The notes under the pieces were generated by a model. That model made no database searches. It had not been told where the DNA came from and saw nothing but the letters and a program-made list of their open reading frames with translations. A stretch of 33,557 nucleotides of DNA from an uncultured Faecalibacterium sp. (GTDB lineage: Bacteria > Bacillota > Clostridia > Oscillospirales > Ruminococcaceae): positions 1-33,557 of the forward strand of contig CALDNF010000062.1 of NCBI GenBank assembly GCA_937917475.1, given 5' to 3'. A program made the translations under genes and the position numbers. Numbering within the stretch: the stretch's first letter is position 1; each line of letters starts with the position of its first letter. This document shows, one piece after another, positions 6,375 to 14,497 of this stretch.

Positions 6375-6408
6375 ATGAGACACTATGAGACGTTTTTAGT
6401 GGTATAAT
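6375..6408 (+). promoter_or_regulatory. Probable late promoter with tandem 10-bp activator-like repeats
   Basis: TGGTATAAT (-10 at 6403-6408, extended TG at 6400-6401) has no -35 hexamer. In its place are two direct repeats, ATGAGACA (6375-6382) and ATGAGACG (6385-6392), exactly 10 bp apart. This is the pattern of a promoter that needs an activator and fits a phage late promoter for the genes from 6569 on. Confidence 0.55.
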
Positions 6409-6430
6409 TGGTACAGTGGATTTATGAAAG

Positions 6431-6460
6431 AAGCCCCACGGTGGCAGCACCGAGGGGCTT
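6431..6460 (+). terminator. Strong leader hairpin after the late promoter
   Basis: AAGCCCC (6431-6437) pairs with GGGGCTT (6454-6460); inside, CGGTG (6439-6443) pairs with CACCG (6448-6452) around a GCAG loop, leaving only an A-A mismatch. There is no long T-run afterwards, so it may be a terminator, an antitermination hairpin or the end of the toxin mRNA. Confidence 0.5.
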
Positions 6461-6475
6461 TCATCATATCCGGGT

Positions 6476-6496
6476 GTGTCGCAGGACCTGCGGCAC
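6476..6496. other. cos-like dyad
   Basis: CGCAGG-A-CCTGCG (6480-6492) is a perfect dyad. It extends to 21 nt (6476-6496) with a single mismatch. It lies 72 bp before the small-terminase region, where cos sites of phages with GpA-type terminase are usually found. Cutting has not been shown, so this is a candidate only. Confidence 0.35.
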
Positions 6497-6504
6497 CACA
6501 TAGA

Positions 6505-6541
6505 TGCTCTGTCAGGCTTTATGTCTGGCGGGGCATTTTTT
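6505..6541 (+). terminator. Rho-independent terminator-like hairpin in the late leader
   Basis: An 11-bp stem (6505-6515 with 6525-6535, including several G-U pairs) with a 9-nt loop is followed directly by six T. It would stop transcripts before the packaging genes unless antitermination occurs. Confidence 0.5.
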
Positions 6542-6568
6542 ATTGCTCAAAAAACGGAGGGGTCATAA

Positions 6569-7306
6569 ATGGCAAGGCGAAGCGATGAGCGAGAAGCCGC
6601 CCGCGTTGAGTACATGGCCCGGAAGGAAAAGGGCGGCGAAGTCAATCTCCGGCAGCTGGCGGATGATCTGCACCTCAAGTACGATACCGTCCGGCGGTGG
6701 AAGTCGAAAGACGGGTGGGACACTCCCACCAGCAGGAAGCCCGGCGGACAGCCGGGAAACCAGAACGCCGTCGGAAACTCCGGCGGCGGGGCACCGGCGG
6801 GCAACCTGAACGCTGAGAAGGACGGAGCCTATTCGAGAATCTTTTTTGATAAGCTCACCCCGGCGGAACAGGGAGCCTTTGACACGGCACCCCGGAACGG
6901 CGTGGAAGCCCTGCAGCACGAGATGGGATTGCTCAAGCTGCGGGAGTTGAAGATTCTGGAAAAGATCAAAGAGTACGAGGACATGGACCCGGACACGCTG
7001 ATAACGTCCAGTGTGCTGGATATGCGTGTTCCGGGCAAGGTTGGAAAGACGGGAAAGAAGGAAGACGGCAAGGTACAGACCATGGGAATGTACAGCCGAG
7101 ATACCCCCTTTGCCCGTATTCTGAAATTGCAGGATGCTTTGTACAAGACGCAGGGCCGCATTGCTGCCGTTGCCGGTGCGCTGCGGGCGGCGGAGGAAGC
7201 TGACCGCCGCATGGAACTGGAACGCCAGCGGCTAGAGCTGCTGCGGATCAGGGCGACGGGCGAAGTGCCGGAGGGCGGTGACGAGGATGGCTCTATACAC
7301 CAGTAA
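6569..7306 (+). CDS. Phage DNA-packaging protein, terminase small subunit-like (HTH)
   Basis: 245 aa, beginning MARRSDEREAARVEYMARKE. Residues ~25-50 (NLRQLADDLHLKYDTVRRWK) form a helix-turn-helix typical of small-terminase N-termini of the PBSX/XtmA type. A Gly/Asn-rich linker follows (residues ~58-85, GGQPGNQNAVGNSGGGAPAG), common in these proteins, and then a long charged helical C-terminal part. A GGAGGGG ribosome site is present. It is the first gene of the late block and overlaps the next gene by 20 nt. It should bind packaging-site DNA and help load the large terminase. The following gene also looks like a small terminase, so which one does the job is open. Confidence 0.7.
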   Translation: MARRSDEREAARVEYMARKEKGGEVNLRQLADDLHLKYDTVRRWKSKDGWDTPTSRKPGGQPGNQNAVGNSGGGAPAGNLNAEKDGAYSRIFFDKLTPAEQGAFDTAPRNGVEALQHEMGLLKLRELKILEKIKEYEDMDPDTLITSSVLDMRVPGKVGKTGKKEDGKVQTMGMYSRDTPFARILKLQDALYKTQGRIAAVAGALRAAEEADRRMELERQRLELLRIRATGEVPEGGDEDGSIHQ

Positions 7307-7775
7307 GGCCGTGGCGGAAGTGCTGGGCGTAACCGAACGCCGGGTGCGGGAGCTGCGGGACGAAGGTGTGCTGTCTGAGGAACGGCCCGGCATCTTCAAC
7401 ATGAAAACCGTCGTCAAACAGTACCTCGCCTATAAGATCGGCGACAAGGACGATTCATCCCGCCTTACGGCTGCCCGGGCTGACCGGGAAGAGACCCGGG
7501 GCAAGATCGAGAAGATGAAGATGGAGGAAGCCCAAGGCGACCTGCACCGCACCGAAGATGTGGAGCGGGGCCTGAAAGCTATCTTTGCCAATTTCAAGAA
7601 CCGTCTGGAAACCATCCCGACCAAGTACGCCAAAACCATGGCGCAGCTCACGGACCCGGTGGAGGCACACGACATCCTGCAAAAAGCAGTGGAAGAAGCC
7701 CTCATCGAGTTAAGCAACCCGGATGTTGCACTGGCCGAGCCAGAAAAGGAGCCGGAAGATGAGCAGGAAGAATAA
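7287..7775 (+). CDS. Nu1-like terminase small subunit
   Basis: 162 aa. The N-terminal ~40 residues (TSKAVAEVLGVTERRVRELR) are a winged helix-turn-helix of MerR/Nu1 type. A long charged helix follows (ADREETRGKIEKMKMEEAQG), then a helical segment typical of Nu1/DUF1441-like packaging proteins, and an acidic tail. The ATG at 7287 is chosen over the GTG at 7278 because the GAGGGCGG ribosome site is better spaced. In lambda, Nu1 partners the GpA terminase large subunit, which is also the type of large subunit encoded just downstream, so this is the better candidate for the true small subunit. Confidence 0.75.
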   Translation: MALYTSKAVAEVLGVTERRVRELRDEGVLSEERPGIFNMKTVVKQYLAYKIGDKDDSSRLTAARADREETRGKIEKMKMEEAQGDLHRTEDVERGLKAIFANFKNRLETIPTKYAKTMAQLTDPVEAHDILQKAVEEALIELSNPDVALAEPEKEPEDEQEE

Positions 7776-7968
7776 ATGTCGGGGCTGTGTATGGGGCACC
7801 CGGCTGAACGAGATCACAGCATTTTGCCCATTCCGGCAGTGCGTCAAAAAGGGAGGCGGAAACCATGGCAATGATCCATCTGGAACCGCAGACATTGGAG
7901 ATGTTCAGCCGGGCACTGGACGGACTGAAACCGCCCCCGAACCTGTCACTGAGCCAGTGGGCGGATAA
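7759..7968 (+). CDS. Small zinc-ribbon-like protein overlapping the terminase gene
   Basis: 69 aa. Four cysteines (C7, C10, C23, C28; KCRGCVWGT...FCPFRQC) form a likely zinc site in the first 30 residues; the rest is low-complexity and acidic. AAGGAG lies 7 nt before the ATG, a good ribosome site. The frame overlaps the end of the previous gene by 17 nt and the start of the large terminase by 104 nt in another frame. The Cys-rich part lies mostly before the overlap. Small CxxC proteins in this position are common in Firmicute phages; function unknown. Confidence 0.6.
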   Translation: MSRKNKCRGCVWGTRLNEITAFCPFRQCVKKGGGNHGNDPSGTADIGDVQPGTGRTETAPEPVTEPVGG

Positions 7969-9706
7969 ATACAGAAAGCTATCTGCTGAGGCTTCGGCCT
8001 CACAAGGACAGTGGAACACGGACGCTGCACCGTTCCAGCGGGAAATTATGGATGCTATCGGGGATGTTCATATCCGCAAGGTGGTTGCCATGATGTGCGC
8101 ACAGGCAGGAAAGACCGAGGGCCTGATCCTGAACACCATCGGCTTTTACATGAGCTACCACCCCGCATCCATCATGGTGATGCAGCCCACGGTGAATCTG
8201 GGCGAATCCTTCTCGAAAGACCGCCTGACCCCGATGCTGCGAGATACACCGGCACTCCGGGGGCTGGTAAATACCAAGAGCAGGTACTCCGGCAACACCA
8301 TTTCAAAGAAAAACTTCCCCGGAGGAATGCTGGTTATCGTGGGAGCCAATGCCCCCACGGACCTGCGAAGCCGCCCCATCAAGGTGCTGCTGGCCGACGA
8401 GGTGGATGCTTACAAAGCCAGCGCAGGCAAAGAGGGCGACCCGGTCATGCTGGCCGAGGAACGCCAGACGACCTTTTGGGACTACAAAACGGTCATGGTG
8501 TCTACCCCGACCACAAAAGCCGCCAGCCGGATTCTGGACGAGTTCAACAACTCCACGCAAGAAGAATGGACGGTGCCTTGCCCGAACTGCGGCTTCTATC
8601 AGCCCTTCGTGTGGGACAACATGGTATTCGACAAAGAGAAGTGGCCGGACGGCGGCGTACAGTACCGTTGCGCCGAGTGCGGTTGCTTGGATAATGAATA
8701 CCGATGGAAGAAAGGCAGCGTAAAGGGCAAGTGGGTGGCAGAACACCCGGAACGCTCTGTGCGTGGCTTCCACATGAATAAGATGGGATCGACCTTGTGC
8801 GGGTGGGACGAGATTGTGACAAAGTTTATTGCCGCTGATCTGGACGCTGCCCGGGGCGATTACGAGAAGATGCAGGTCTTCGTGAACACCAACCTTGGCT
8901 TGCCGTGGGAGGAACCGGGCGAAACGATGGAATCCGCCGCCCTGATCGACCGTCGGGAATACTACGAGGCCGAAGTGCCGGACGGCGTGATCTACCTGAC
9001 CGCCGGTGTCGATACGCAGGATAACCGTTTCGAGATCGAGGTGGTGGGCTGGGGCATCGGCAAAGAAAGCTGGGGCATCCGCTACCAGCGCATTTACGGC
9101 GATTTGAAGCGGGGCCAGATATGGGCTGATCTGGACGAGTTTCTATCTCAGACGTGGAAAAAGAAGGACGGCACAGAGCTGTCCCTCCGCTCTGTCTGCA
9201 TGGACAGCGGCGGACATTTCCCGGATCAGGTCATTCGGTTCTGCAAAGAGCGTGAAGACCGCCACATCTGGGCAATCAAAGGCCGCGGCGGTATGGATGT
9301 GCCGTATATCCGAAACCCGACCAAGAACAACCGGGTCAAGGGTGAGCTGTTCACGCTGGGCGTTGACACCGGCAAGAACATGGTGCTTGCCCGGCTGAAA
9401 GTGCTTATCAAAGGCCCGAACTACTGCCACTTTCCGGCGGCAGAAGATGCAGGCTACAACGAGAACTATTTCAAGATGCTGACCGCAGAGCATAAAGTGA
9501 CCCGCTGGAAAGGCGGGCGCAAGGTTGAACGGTGGGAACTGAAAGACCCGGCGCAGAAACGCAATGAGGCTTTCGACGTTCGGAACTATGCGACGGCGGC
9601 ACTGGAAATCTCGAACCCGCAAGGTCTGGAAGTGCCCGGCGAGGATGCACCCCGTCCGGCAAAGCAGCAGCACCAATACCGCAGAAGAAGATCGGGAGGA
9701 ATTTAA
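7865..9706 (+). CDS. Terminase large subunit, GpA family
   Basis: 613 aa, the usual length. This is the ATP-driven motor that cuts and packages phage DNA. Walker A-like AQAGKTE is at residues 79-85 and the Walker B-like LLADEVD at 175-181. A four-Cys zinc motif is visible (CPNC 239-242, CAEC 269-272), as is typical of GpA-type terminases. The C-terminal half carries the nuclease region, with the GVDTQDNRFEIEVVGWG pattern. GGGAGGCGG precedes the ATG. GpA terminases usually act at cos sites, which supports cos packaging in this phage. Confidence 0.93.
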   Translation: MAMIHLEPQTLEMFSRALDGLKPPPNLSLSQWADKYRKLSAEASASQGQWNTDAAPFQREIMDAIGDVHIRKVVAMMCAQAGKTEGLILNTIGFYMSYHPASIMVMQPTVNLGESFSKDRLTPMLRDTPALRGLVNTKSRYSGNTISKKNFPGGMLVIVGANAPTDLRSRPIKVLLADEVDAYKASAGKEGDPVMLAEERQTTFWDYKTVMVSTPTTKAASRILDEFNNSTQEEWTVPCPNCGFYQPFVWDNMVFDKEKWPDGGVQYRCAECGCLDNEYRWKKGSVKGKWVAEHPERSVRGFHMNKMGSTLCGWDEIVTKFIAADLDAARGDYEKMQVFVNTNLGLPWEEPGETMESAALIDRREYYEAEVPDGVIYLTAGVDTQDNRFEIEVVGWGIGKESWGIRYQRIYGDLKRGQIWADLDEFLSQTWKKKDGTELSLRSVCMDSGGHFPDQVIRFCKEREDRHIWAIKGRGGMDVPYIRNPTKNNRVKGELFTLGVDTGKNMVLARLKVLIKGPNYCHFPAAEDAGYNENYFKMLTAEHKVTRWKGGRKVERWELKDPAQKRNEAFDVRNYATAALEISNPQGLEVPGEDAPRPAKQQHQYRRRRSGGI

Positions 9707-9709
9707 CCG

Positions 9710-9946
9710 ATGGCAATTATTTCAAAAGAGGTCGCACAGCGGCATTTGGAAATGTGGCTGGAAGCGGAAGCCGCTGTTTCCACAGGCCAGAGCTACCAGA
9801 TCGAGCAGATGCAGCTTACCCGGGCCAGCTTAAAGCAGATTCGGGAAACTATCATCTTCTGGGAAAACAAGGTGGCAGAGGCAGAACGGGAAGAACGCAG
9901 CAGGGGCAGAAACAGGATGTATCATTTCTCGCCCCATGACGTGTAA
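9710..9946 (+). CDS. gpW-like / DUF6148 head-completion protein
   Basis: 78 aa, mostly helical (HLEMWLEAEAAVSTGQSYQI, then LTRASLKQIRETIIFWENKV). The pattern LWLEAExAVxxGQSYxI...LTRA is that of DUF6148. Its position between large terminase and portal is that of lambda gpW, which plugs the head after packaging. It starts 3 nt after the terminase stop with GGAGGA as the ribosome site, so the genes are tightly coupled. Confidence 0.7.
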   Translation: MAIISKEVAQRHLEMWLEAEAAVSTGQSYQIEQMQLTRASLKQIRETIIFWENKVAEAEREERSRGRNRMYHFSPHDV

Positions 9947-9960
9947 GGACGGTGGAACCC

Positions 9961-11559
9961 ATGGCAAATATTCTGGATAAAGCAATCGCAGCGATTTCCC
10001 CTGAAAAGGGGTATCGCCGTGCCGTAGCCCGCACCGCTCTTTCTGTTCTGAACAATGGCACAGGATATGGAAACTATGGTGCGTCCCACACGTCCCGCTC
10101 TATGCGAAGCTGGCGTGTTGGCGGCGGCAGTGCGAAGGAAGACATTGAGGACAACCTCGAAACCCTGCGCAAACGGAGCCGGGATGCTTACATGGGCATC
10201 CCGCTTGCCACGGGCGCGATCAAGACGCTGCGCACCAATGTGGTGGGCAGCGGGCTGGTGCCTACGCCGCAGGTGGACGCAGATTATCTACATCTGTCCG
10301 AGGAAAAGGCCGACCAGCTGCAGGCACAGATCGCAAGAGAGTTTAGTCTTTGGGCGGACAGCACGGCTTGCGATGCGAGCGGCATGGACAACTTCTGGCG
10401 TTTGCAGACATTGGCGTTTACCAGCTTCCTGATGAACGGAGATGTGTTCGCCGCAGTTCAGTTCCGGGAACGTCCACACTGGCCGTATGCGCTGCAACTG
10501 CGCTTGATCGAAGCAGATCAGGTGTGCAGCCCTGACCGCATGGACCGTCTGGCACCCGGCAAGGTGAACGGCAAGAGCGTGTTCCAGATCGTGCAGGGTG
10601 TAGAGACCAACGAGGCGGGAGAAATCGTCGCCTACTGGGTAGCCAACCGGCACCCGCTGGAATACGAAAACCCGGTGCCGCTGCAGTGGACCCGAGTGGA
10701 AGCGCATGACCCGGAGACCGGGGAACCAAACATCTTGTGCGTTACGCAGAGAGAACGAGCCGGGCAGCGGCGAGGTGTCCCCCTGCTGGCCCCGGCATTG
10801 CCTACGTTGAAGCAGATGGGAAGATACACGGACGCCGAGCTTTCCGCTGCAATCGTTTCGTCCTGCGCCACTCTGTTCATCCAGAGAGATGGACAAAGCG
10901 ATATGGCACCTTTCGGAGAAGACCCGCCCGATAAAGCAGAGGACCCGAATACTCCTGCCGATGAACTGGCAATCAACCTCAGCCCGGCGGCGGTGTTTGA
11001 CCTTGCCCCGGGCGAAAAAGCGAACCTGATCGACCCGAAGCACCCGACCACAACCTACGACGGCTTTATGATGGCGATGTCCAATCAGGTGGCGACGAGC
11101 GTAGAGATACCGTCGGAGGTGCTGTACAAGAAATTCGGCTCCAACTATTCTGCGTCCAGAGGTGCCCTGAACGAGTTCTGGCGCACCTGCGGAACGCTGA
11201 GGGACAGCTTTGCAGATGATTTCTGCCAGCCGACCTACGAAAAGTGGTTTGCCGAGGCGGTAGCCCGTGGGCGTATCAATGCCCCGGGGTTCTTTGATGA
11301 TCCGGCGGTGGCGAAAGCCTACATGGGCTGCACATGGAACGGCCCGGCCAGAACCAATCTGGATGCAAAGAAAGAAATCGAGGCGGCGATCCTGCGCATG
11401 GAAAAGGGCATCAGCACTGCCGAGCAGGAAACCGCTCAGATGACCGGCGGAAGCTGGCGGGCAAATATGCGTCAGCGCAAATCTGAGATGGAGAAGATAA
11501 AGGAGGTAGGGTGCGATGGGCAATCCCAATTCCAAGACGACCCCGAAGACGACAAATAA
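9961..11559 (+). CDS. Portal protein, lambda gpB family
   Basis: 532 aa from the ATG at 9961, chosen over the GTG at 9952 because AAGGA lies 8 nt upstream. Portal proteins form the dodecameric ring at the head vertex through which DNA enters and leaves. Recognisable features of the lambda-type portal are RSRDAYMGIPLATGAIKTLR near residue 70, the NVVGSGLVPTP segment and, in the C-terminal half, FGSNYSASRGALNEFW. The gene overlaps the protease gene by 44 nt. Confidence 0.9.
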   Translation: MANILDKAIAAISPEKGYRRAVARTALSVLNNGTGYGNYGASHTSRSMRSWRVGGGSAKEDIEDNLETLRKRSRDAYMGIPLATGAIKTLRTNVVGSGLVPTPQVDADYLHLSEEKADQLQAQIAREFSLWADSTACDASGMDNFWRLQTLAFTSFLMNGDVFAAVQFRERPHWPYALQLRLIEADQVCSPDRMDRLAPGKVNGKSVFQIVQGVETNEAGEIVAYWVANRHPLEYENPVPLQWTRVEAHDPETGEPNILCVTQRERAGQRRGVPLLAPALPTLKQMGRYTDAELSAAIVSSCATLFIQRDGQSDMAPFGEDPPDKAEDPNTPADELAINLSPAAVFDLAPGEKANLIDPKHPTTTYDGFMMAMSNQVATSVEIPSEVLYKKFGSNYSASRGALNEFWRTCGTLRDSFADDFCQPTYEKWFAEAVARGRINAPGFFDDPAVAKAYMGCTWNGPARTNLDAKKEIEAAILRMEKGISTAEQETAQMTGGSWRANMRQRKSEMEKIKEVGCDGQSQFQDDPEDDK

Positions 11560-12673
11560 CAAGTTCTGGAAGTTCTGCAATCTGGCTGATAGCCAGAAAG
11601 CGGAGCTTTTTCTTTACGGCGATATTTCCGAAACGAGCTGGTGGGGCGATGAAGTCACCCCGAAGCAGTTTGCGGATGATCTCGCCGCTCTGGGCGATGT
11701 GACCGAGATCACCGTGTACATCAACTCCGGCGGCGGTGACGTGTTTGCAGCTCAGGCCATTGGCAATCAGCTGGAACGCAATGCCGCCACCGTGACCGTC
11801 CACATCGACGGCCTGTGCGCCAGTGCCGCTACCATCGTTGCCTGCCATGCCGACAAGGTGGTGGCAGCAGCGGACAGCACCTACATGATCCACCCGGTAA
11901 GCATGGGAATCTGCGGGTATCTGACGGCGGCTGAGATGCGGGACTACCTGAAAGCTCTGGACGCTACCAGAGAGAGCATCGTCTCCCTGTACGCCAAGAA
12001 GACCGGCCACAATGCAGATGAATGTGCAGAGTGGATGGACGAAACAAACTGGTGGACGGCGGACGAAGCCAAGGAAAACGGCTTTGTGGACGAGGTGGAC
12101 GACGCAGAGGAAGATGCCGTTGTGGAGAACCGAAACGGCATCCTGTTCGTCAACAGCGTCGGCACCCACCTGCCTTTCAACGAGGCACCTGAATTTGTCA
12201 GAAACCGGGCCAAGGCAAAAAAGCCTGCTGCCCGGCCTGAAAATAAAACCCCGGCGGAACTGCCGGGACACAACGACCATGGGGAGGTAAAAGACATGGA
12301 AATCAAGACCGTTGATGATCTCCGCAAGGCGTACCCCGATATGGTGGAGCAGATCGAGAATGACGCTGCCACTGCCGAGCGTACCCGCATCAAGGAGATC
12401 GAGGACAGCACCCTGCCCGGTGCTGAGGACGAGGCAAACGAGGCAAAGTTCGTGAAGCCTGTGGATTCTGCGGCGTTTGCCAAGGCGATGATCGCCAACA
12501 TGAAGGCAAAGCAGAACGCTCAGGGCAAGGAGTATCTGGACAAGGCGAAGAAGTCTGCCCAGAACTCCGGCGCAAACGACATCCAGAATCCGCCCCCTGC
12601 GGACCCGGAGCCGGAGGACGCACAGAAAAAGACCCTGATGAACGCAATCCACAAGATGAACGGCGTGAAGTAA
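11516..12673 (+). CDS. ClpP-like prohead protease fused to scaffold domain
   Basis: 385 aa. Residues ~30-205 are a ClpP/S49-type serine protease fold: the NSGGGD motif (70-75) forms the oxyanion region, the nucleophile is probably S103 in DGLCASAAT and the general base H126 in YMIHPVSMG. The C-terminal ~125 residues (after the linker at ~230-260) are charged and helical, as expected for an internal scaffold. This is the layout of lambda C/Nu3. The protease should cleave scaffold and capsid parts during head maturation. AAGGAGG precedes the start, which lies inside the end of the portal gene. An in-frame internal start is listed separately. Confidence 0.88.
   Translation: MGNPNSKTTPKTTNNKFWKFCNLADSQKAELFLYGDISETSWWGDEVTPKQFADDLAALGDVTEITVYINSGGGDVFAAQAIGNQLERNAATVTVHIDGLCASAATIVACHADKVVAAADSTYMIHPVSMGICGYLTAAEMRDYLKALDATRESIVSLYAKKTGHNADECAEWMDETNWWTADEAKENGFVDEVDDAEEDAVVENRNGILFVNSVGTHLPFNEAPEFVRNRAKAKKPAARPENKTPAELPGHNDHGEVKDMEIKTVDDLRKAYPDMVEQIENDAATAERTRIKEIEDSTLPGAEDEANEAKFVKPVDSAAFAKAMIANMKAKQNAQGKEYLDKAKKSAQNSGANDIQNPPPADPEPEDAQKKTLMNAIHKMNGVK
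12296..12673 (+). CDS. Nested in-frame scaffold protein (Nu3-like), 125 aa
   Basis: Inside the protease gene, GGGGAGG (12281-12287) lies 8 nt before an in-frame ATG at 12296, giving a product beginning MEIKTVDDLRKAYPDMVEQI. This is the scaffold part alone: charged, helical and without the protease. Lambda makes its Nu3 scaffold in the same way from within gene C. The strong internal ribosome site and its position exactly at the domain boundary support expression. Confidence 0.6.
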   Translation: MEIKTVDDLRKAYPDMVEQIENDAATAERTRIKEIEDSTLPGAEDEANEAKFVKPVDSAAFAKAMIANMKAKQNAQGKEYLDKAKKSAQNSGANDIQNPPPADPEPEDAQKKTLMNAIHKMNGVK

Positions 12674-12686
12674 GGAGGACAAGGCT

Positions 12687-13037
12687 ATGAGCATGGATCT
12701 GGAAAAGAAGACCTATTCCACCGCCCCGGAGTATTTCATTGCCGGAACGGACATCGGCATCGCCAAGGCCACCAAAAAGGCCAGCACAGCAGTTGAGGCA
12801 CACGCCCCGGTGCTGCTGGCCGACGGTAAGGTGAAGCCCATCGCCAAGGTGGACGGCAGCAATCCTCTGTCCGTTACTGGACTGTACGGCATCACCGCAG
12901 ACAGTGCAGCGGCGGAAGAGGAAGTGCCCATCTATCTGACGGGCGAGTTCTTCGCAGATGGTCTGGTGCTGCCTGAGGGCGTGAAAGCAGCGGACATTGA
13001 AGTTGCCCTGCGCAATCTGGGCATTTTCCTGAAGTGA
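12687..13037 (+). CDS. Head decoration protein, gpD family
   Basis: 116 aa. Its size, its position between scaffold and major capsid, and the pattern AHAPVLLADGKVKPI...GLYGITADSAAA match the lambda gpD/HDPD family of trimeric capsid-stabilising proteins. AAGGAGG is 8 nt before the start. It is followed 16 nt later by the capsid gene. Confidence 0.85.
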   Translation: MSMDLEKKTYSTAPEYFIAGTDIGIAKATKKASTAVEAHAPVLLADGKVKPIAKVDGSNPLSVTGLYGITADSAAAEEEVPIYLTGEFFADGLVLPEGVKAADIEVALRNLGIFLK

Positions 13038-13053
13038 GTAGGAGGTAACAACT

Positions 13054-14103
13054 ATGGCTAACGAAATCAGCATCTACGAGCCTCGGTATCTGGCCGAGGT
13101 CGTGCGCACCACTCCCCCGGTGCGTACTTTCTTTCTGGACAACTACTTCACCAACGTCAAGACCTTTGCCACCAAGAGCGTGGATATTGACGTGGTGAAG
13201 GGCGATCGCCGCATGGCTTCCTTCGTGCATCCTCTGGTTGGCGGACAGGTGCTCAAGAATGAGGGCTGCCAGACCGAGAGCTTTACTCCTCCACTGATTA
13301 ACCCTCTGACGATCACCACCGCAAACGACGCTTTGGAGCGTATGCCCGGTGAGGACCTGTATTCCGGCATGACCCCCGAAGAGCGTGCAGCCAAGCAGCT
13401 GATCGAGGATTACCAGCGTCTGAATGATGCTGCTACCCGTCGTGAGGAGTGGATGGCTGTGCGCACCATCATGGACGGCCAGATTCCCGCTGTCGGCCCC
13501 GGCGTGAACAAGGTCATCGACTTCGGTTTCACCAACAAGGTGAAGCTGGAGAACACGAAAAAGTGGGGCGCATCTGCCGCCAAGCCTCTGGATGATCTGG
13601 AAGACTGGGTGGATCAGGTGCTGGAAAACGGCTTTGCCAACGTGGATCACGTTATCATGGGCAAGACTGCCCTGCGCAACTTCCTTGCGGATACCAACGT
13701 ACAGAATATGCTGGACAACCGCCGCATTGAGCTGGGTATCATCAACCCCAAGGACCTGCCCAATGGCGCACGCTACATCGGCCACCTGACCAAGCCCAGT
13801 CTGGACATCTACACCTACGGCGAGGTTTATCTGGACGATTGGACCGATCCGTCTAAGCCCGTCACCAAGCATCTGGTGGACGACAACAAGGTTGCACTGC
13901 TGCCCTCTAACCCCAACTTCATGCGCGCTTACGGTCTGACTTCCTACATCGACGATACCAAGCGTACCATCACCGCCCAGACCAACCGTCTGCTGCGCAC
14001 CTATGTGAAGCATGGCCCTGACCGCATGATTCTTGAGCTGCAGACCCGCCCGCTGACCATCCCCGACAAGGTGGATAGCTGGCTGGTTGCCGAGGTGTGC
14101 TAA
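13054..14103 (+). CDS. Major capsid protein, gpE family
   Basis: 349 aa, the usual length for lambda gpE-type capsid proteins (HK97 fold). Characteristic stretches are RTTPPVRTFFLDNYF near residue 20, KSVDIDVVKGDRRMASFVHP near 45, and a C-terminal region with NRLLRTYVKHGPDRMILELQ. An AGGAGG ribosome site is present. Pairing with gpD, gpB and GpA proteins shows that the whole head module is lambda-like. Confidence 0.93.
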   Translation: MANEISIYEPRYLAEVVRTTPPVRTFFLDNYFTNVKTFATKSVDIDVVKGDRRMASFVHPLVGGQVLKNEGCQTESFTPPLINPLTITTANDALERMPGEDLYSGMTPEERAAKQLIEDYQRLNDAATRREEWMAVRTIMDGQIPAVGPGVNKVIDFGFTNKVKLENTKKWGASAAKPLDDLEDWVDQVLENGFANVDHVIMGKTALRNFLADTNVQNMLDNRRIELGIINPKDLPNGARYIGHLTKPSLDIYTYGEVYLDDWTDPSKPVTKHLVDDNKVALLPSNPNFMRAYGLTSYIDDTKRTITAQTNRLLRTYVKHGPDRMILELQTRPLTIPDKVDSWLVAEVC

Positions 14104-14107
14104 AGCT

Positions 14108-14497
14108 ATGCTAGACGTGGATGAGAATTACGGCACACCAAGCACCCCGGAACCGCTGCCGACGTTCAAAGACCGGGTGGCACTGGATGTGCAGAATGTT
14201 TTCTTTAACCTGAACGAGTTCGCAGAGAAGCGATTCGTGGACGGCAAAGAGATGGTCTGCATTACCCAGCACCCGGGTGTTGGCGAACGTGCAGCGCACT
14301 GGGAGGGCGGCGCAAAGCAGAGCTTCGACCAAGGTATGTACAAGGCTGATCTGCTTCTGTTTGTCAAACAGGCAGATTACGGCCCCATGCCGAAGAACGA
14401 TAAGCTCATCACGCTGGACAAGAAGCGGGATTACAAAATCAAATCCTGCTCCCTGAAAGCTGGTATGTACCGCATGGAGCTTGAGAGGGTGAGGTAA
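14108..14497 (+). CDS. Probable head-tail connector protein, 129 aa
   Basis: Begins MLDVDENYGTPSTPEPLPTF. The start at 14108 is preferred; an upstream in-frame start overlaps the capsid gene without a ribosome site. It appears to be a compact beta-rich protein. Position between capsid and the gpZ-like gene is that of the lambda FI/FII-type neck proteins, so a head-tail joining role is inferred. I cannot name the exact family. The ATG of the next gene follows directly after its stop. Confidence 0.6.
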   Translation: MLDVDENYGTPSTPEPLPTFKDRVALDVQNVFFNLNEFAEKRFVDGKEMVCITQHPGVGERAAHWEGGAKQSFDQGMYKADLLLFVKQADYGPMPKNDKLITLDKKRDYKIKSCSLKAGMYRMELERVR

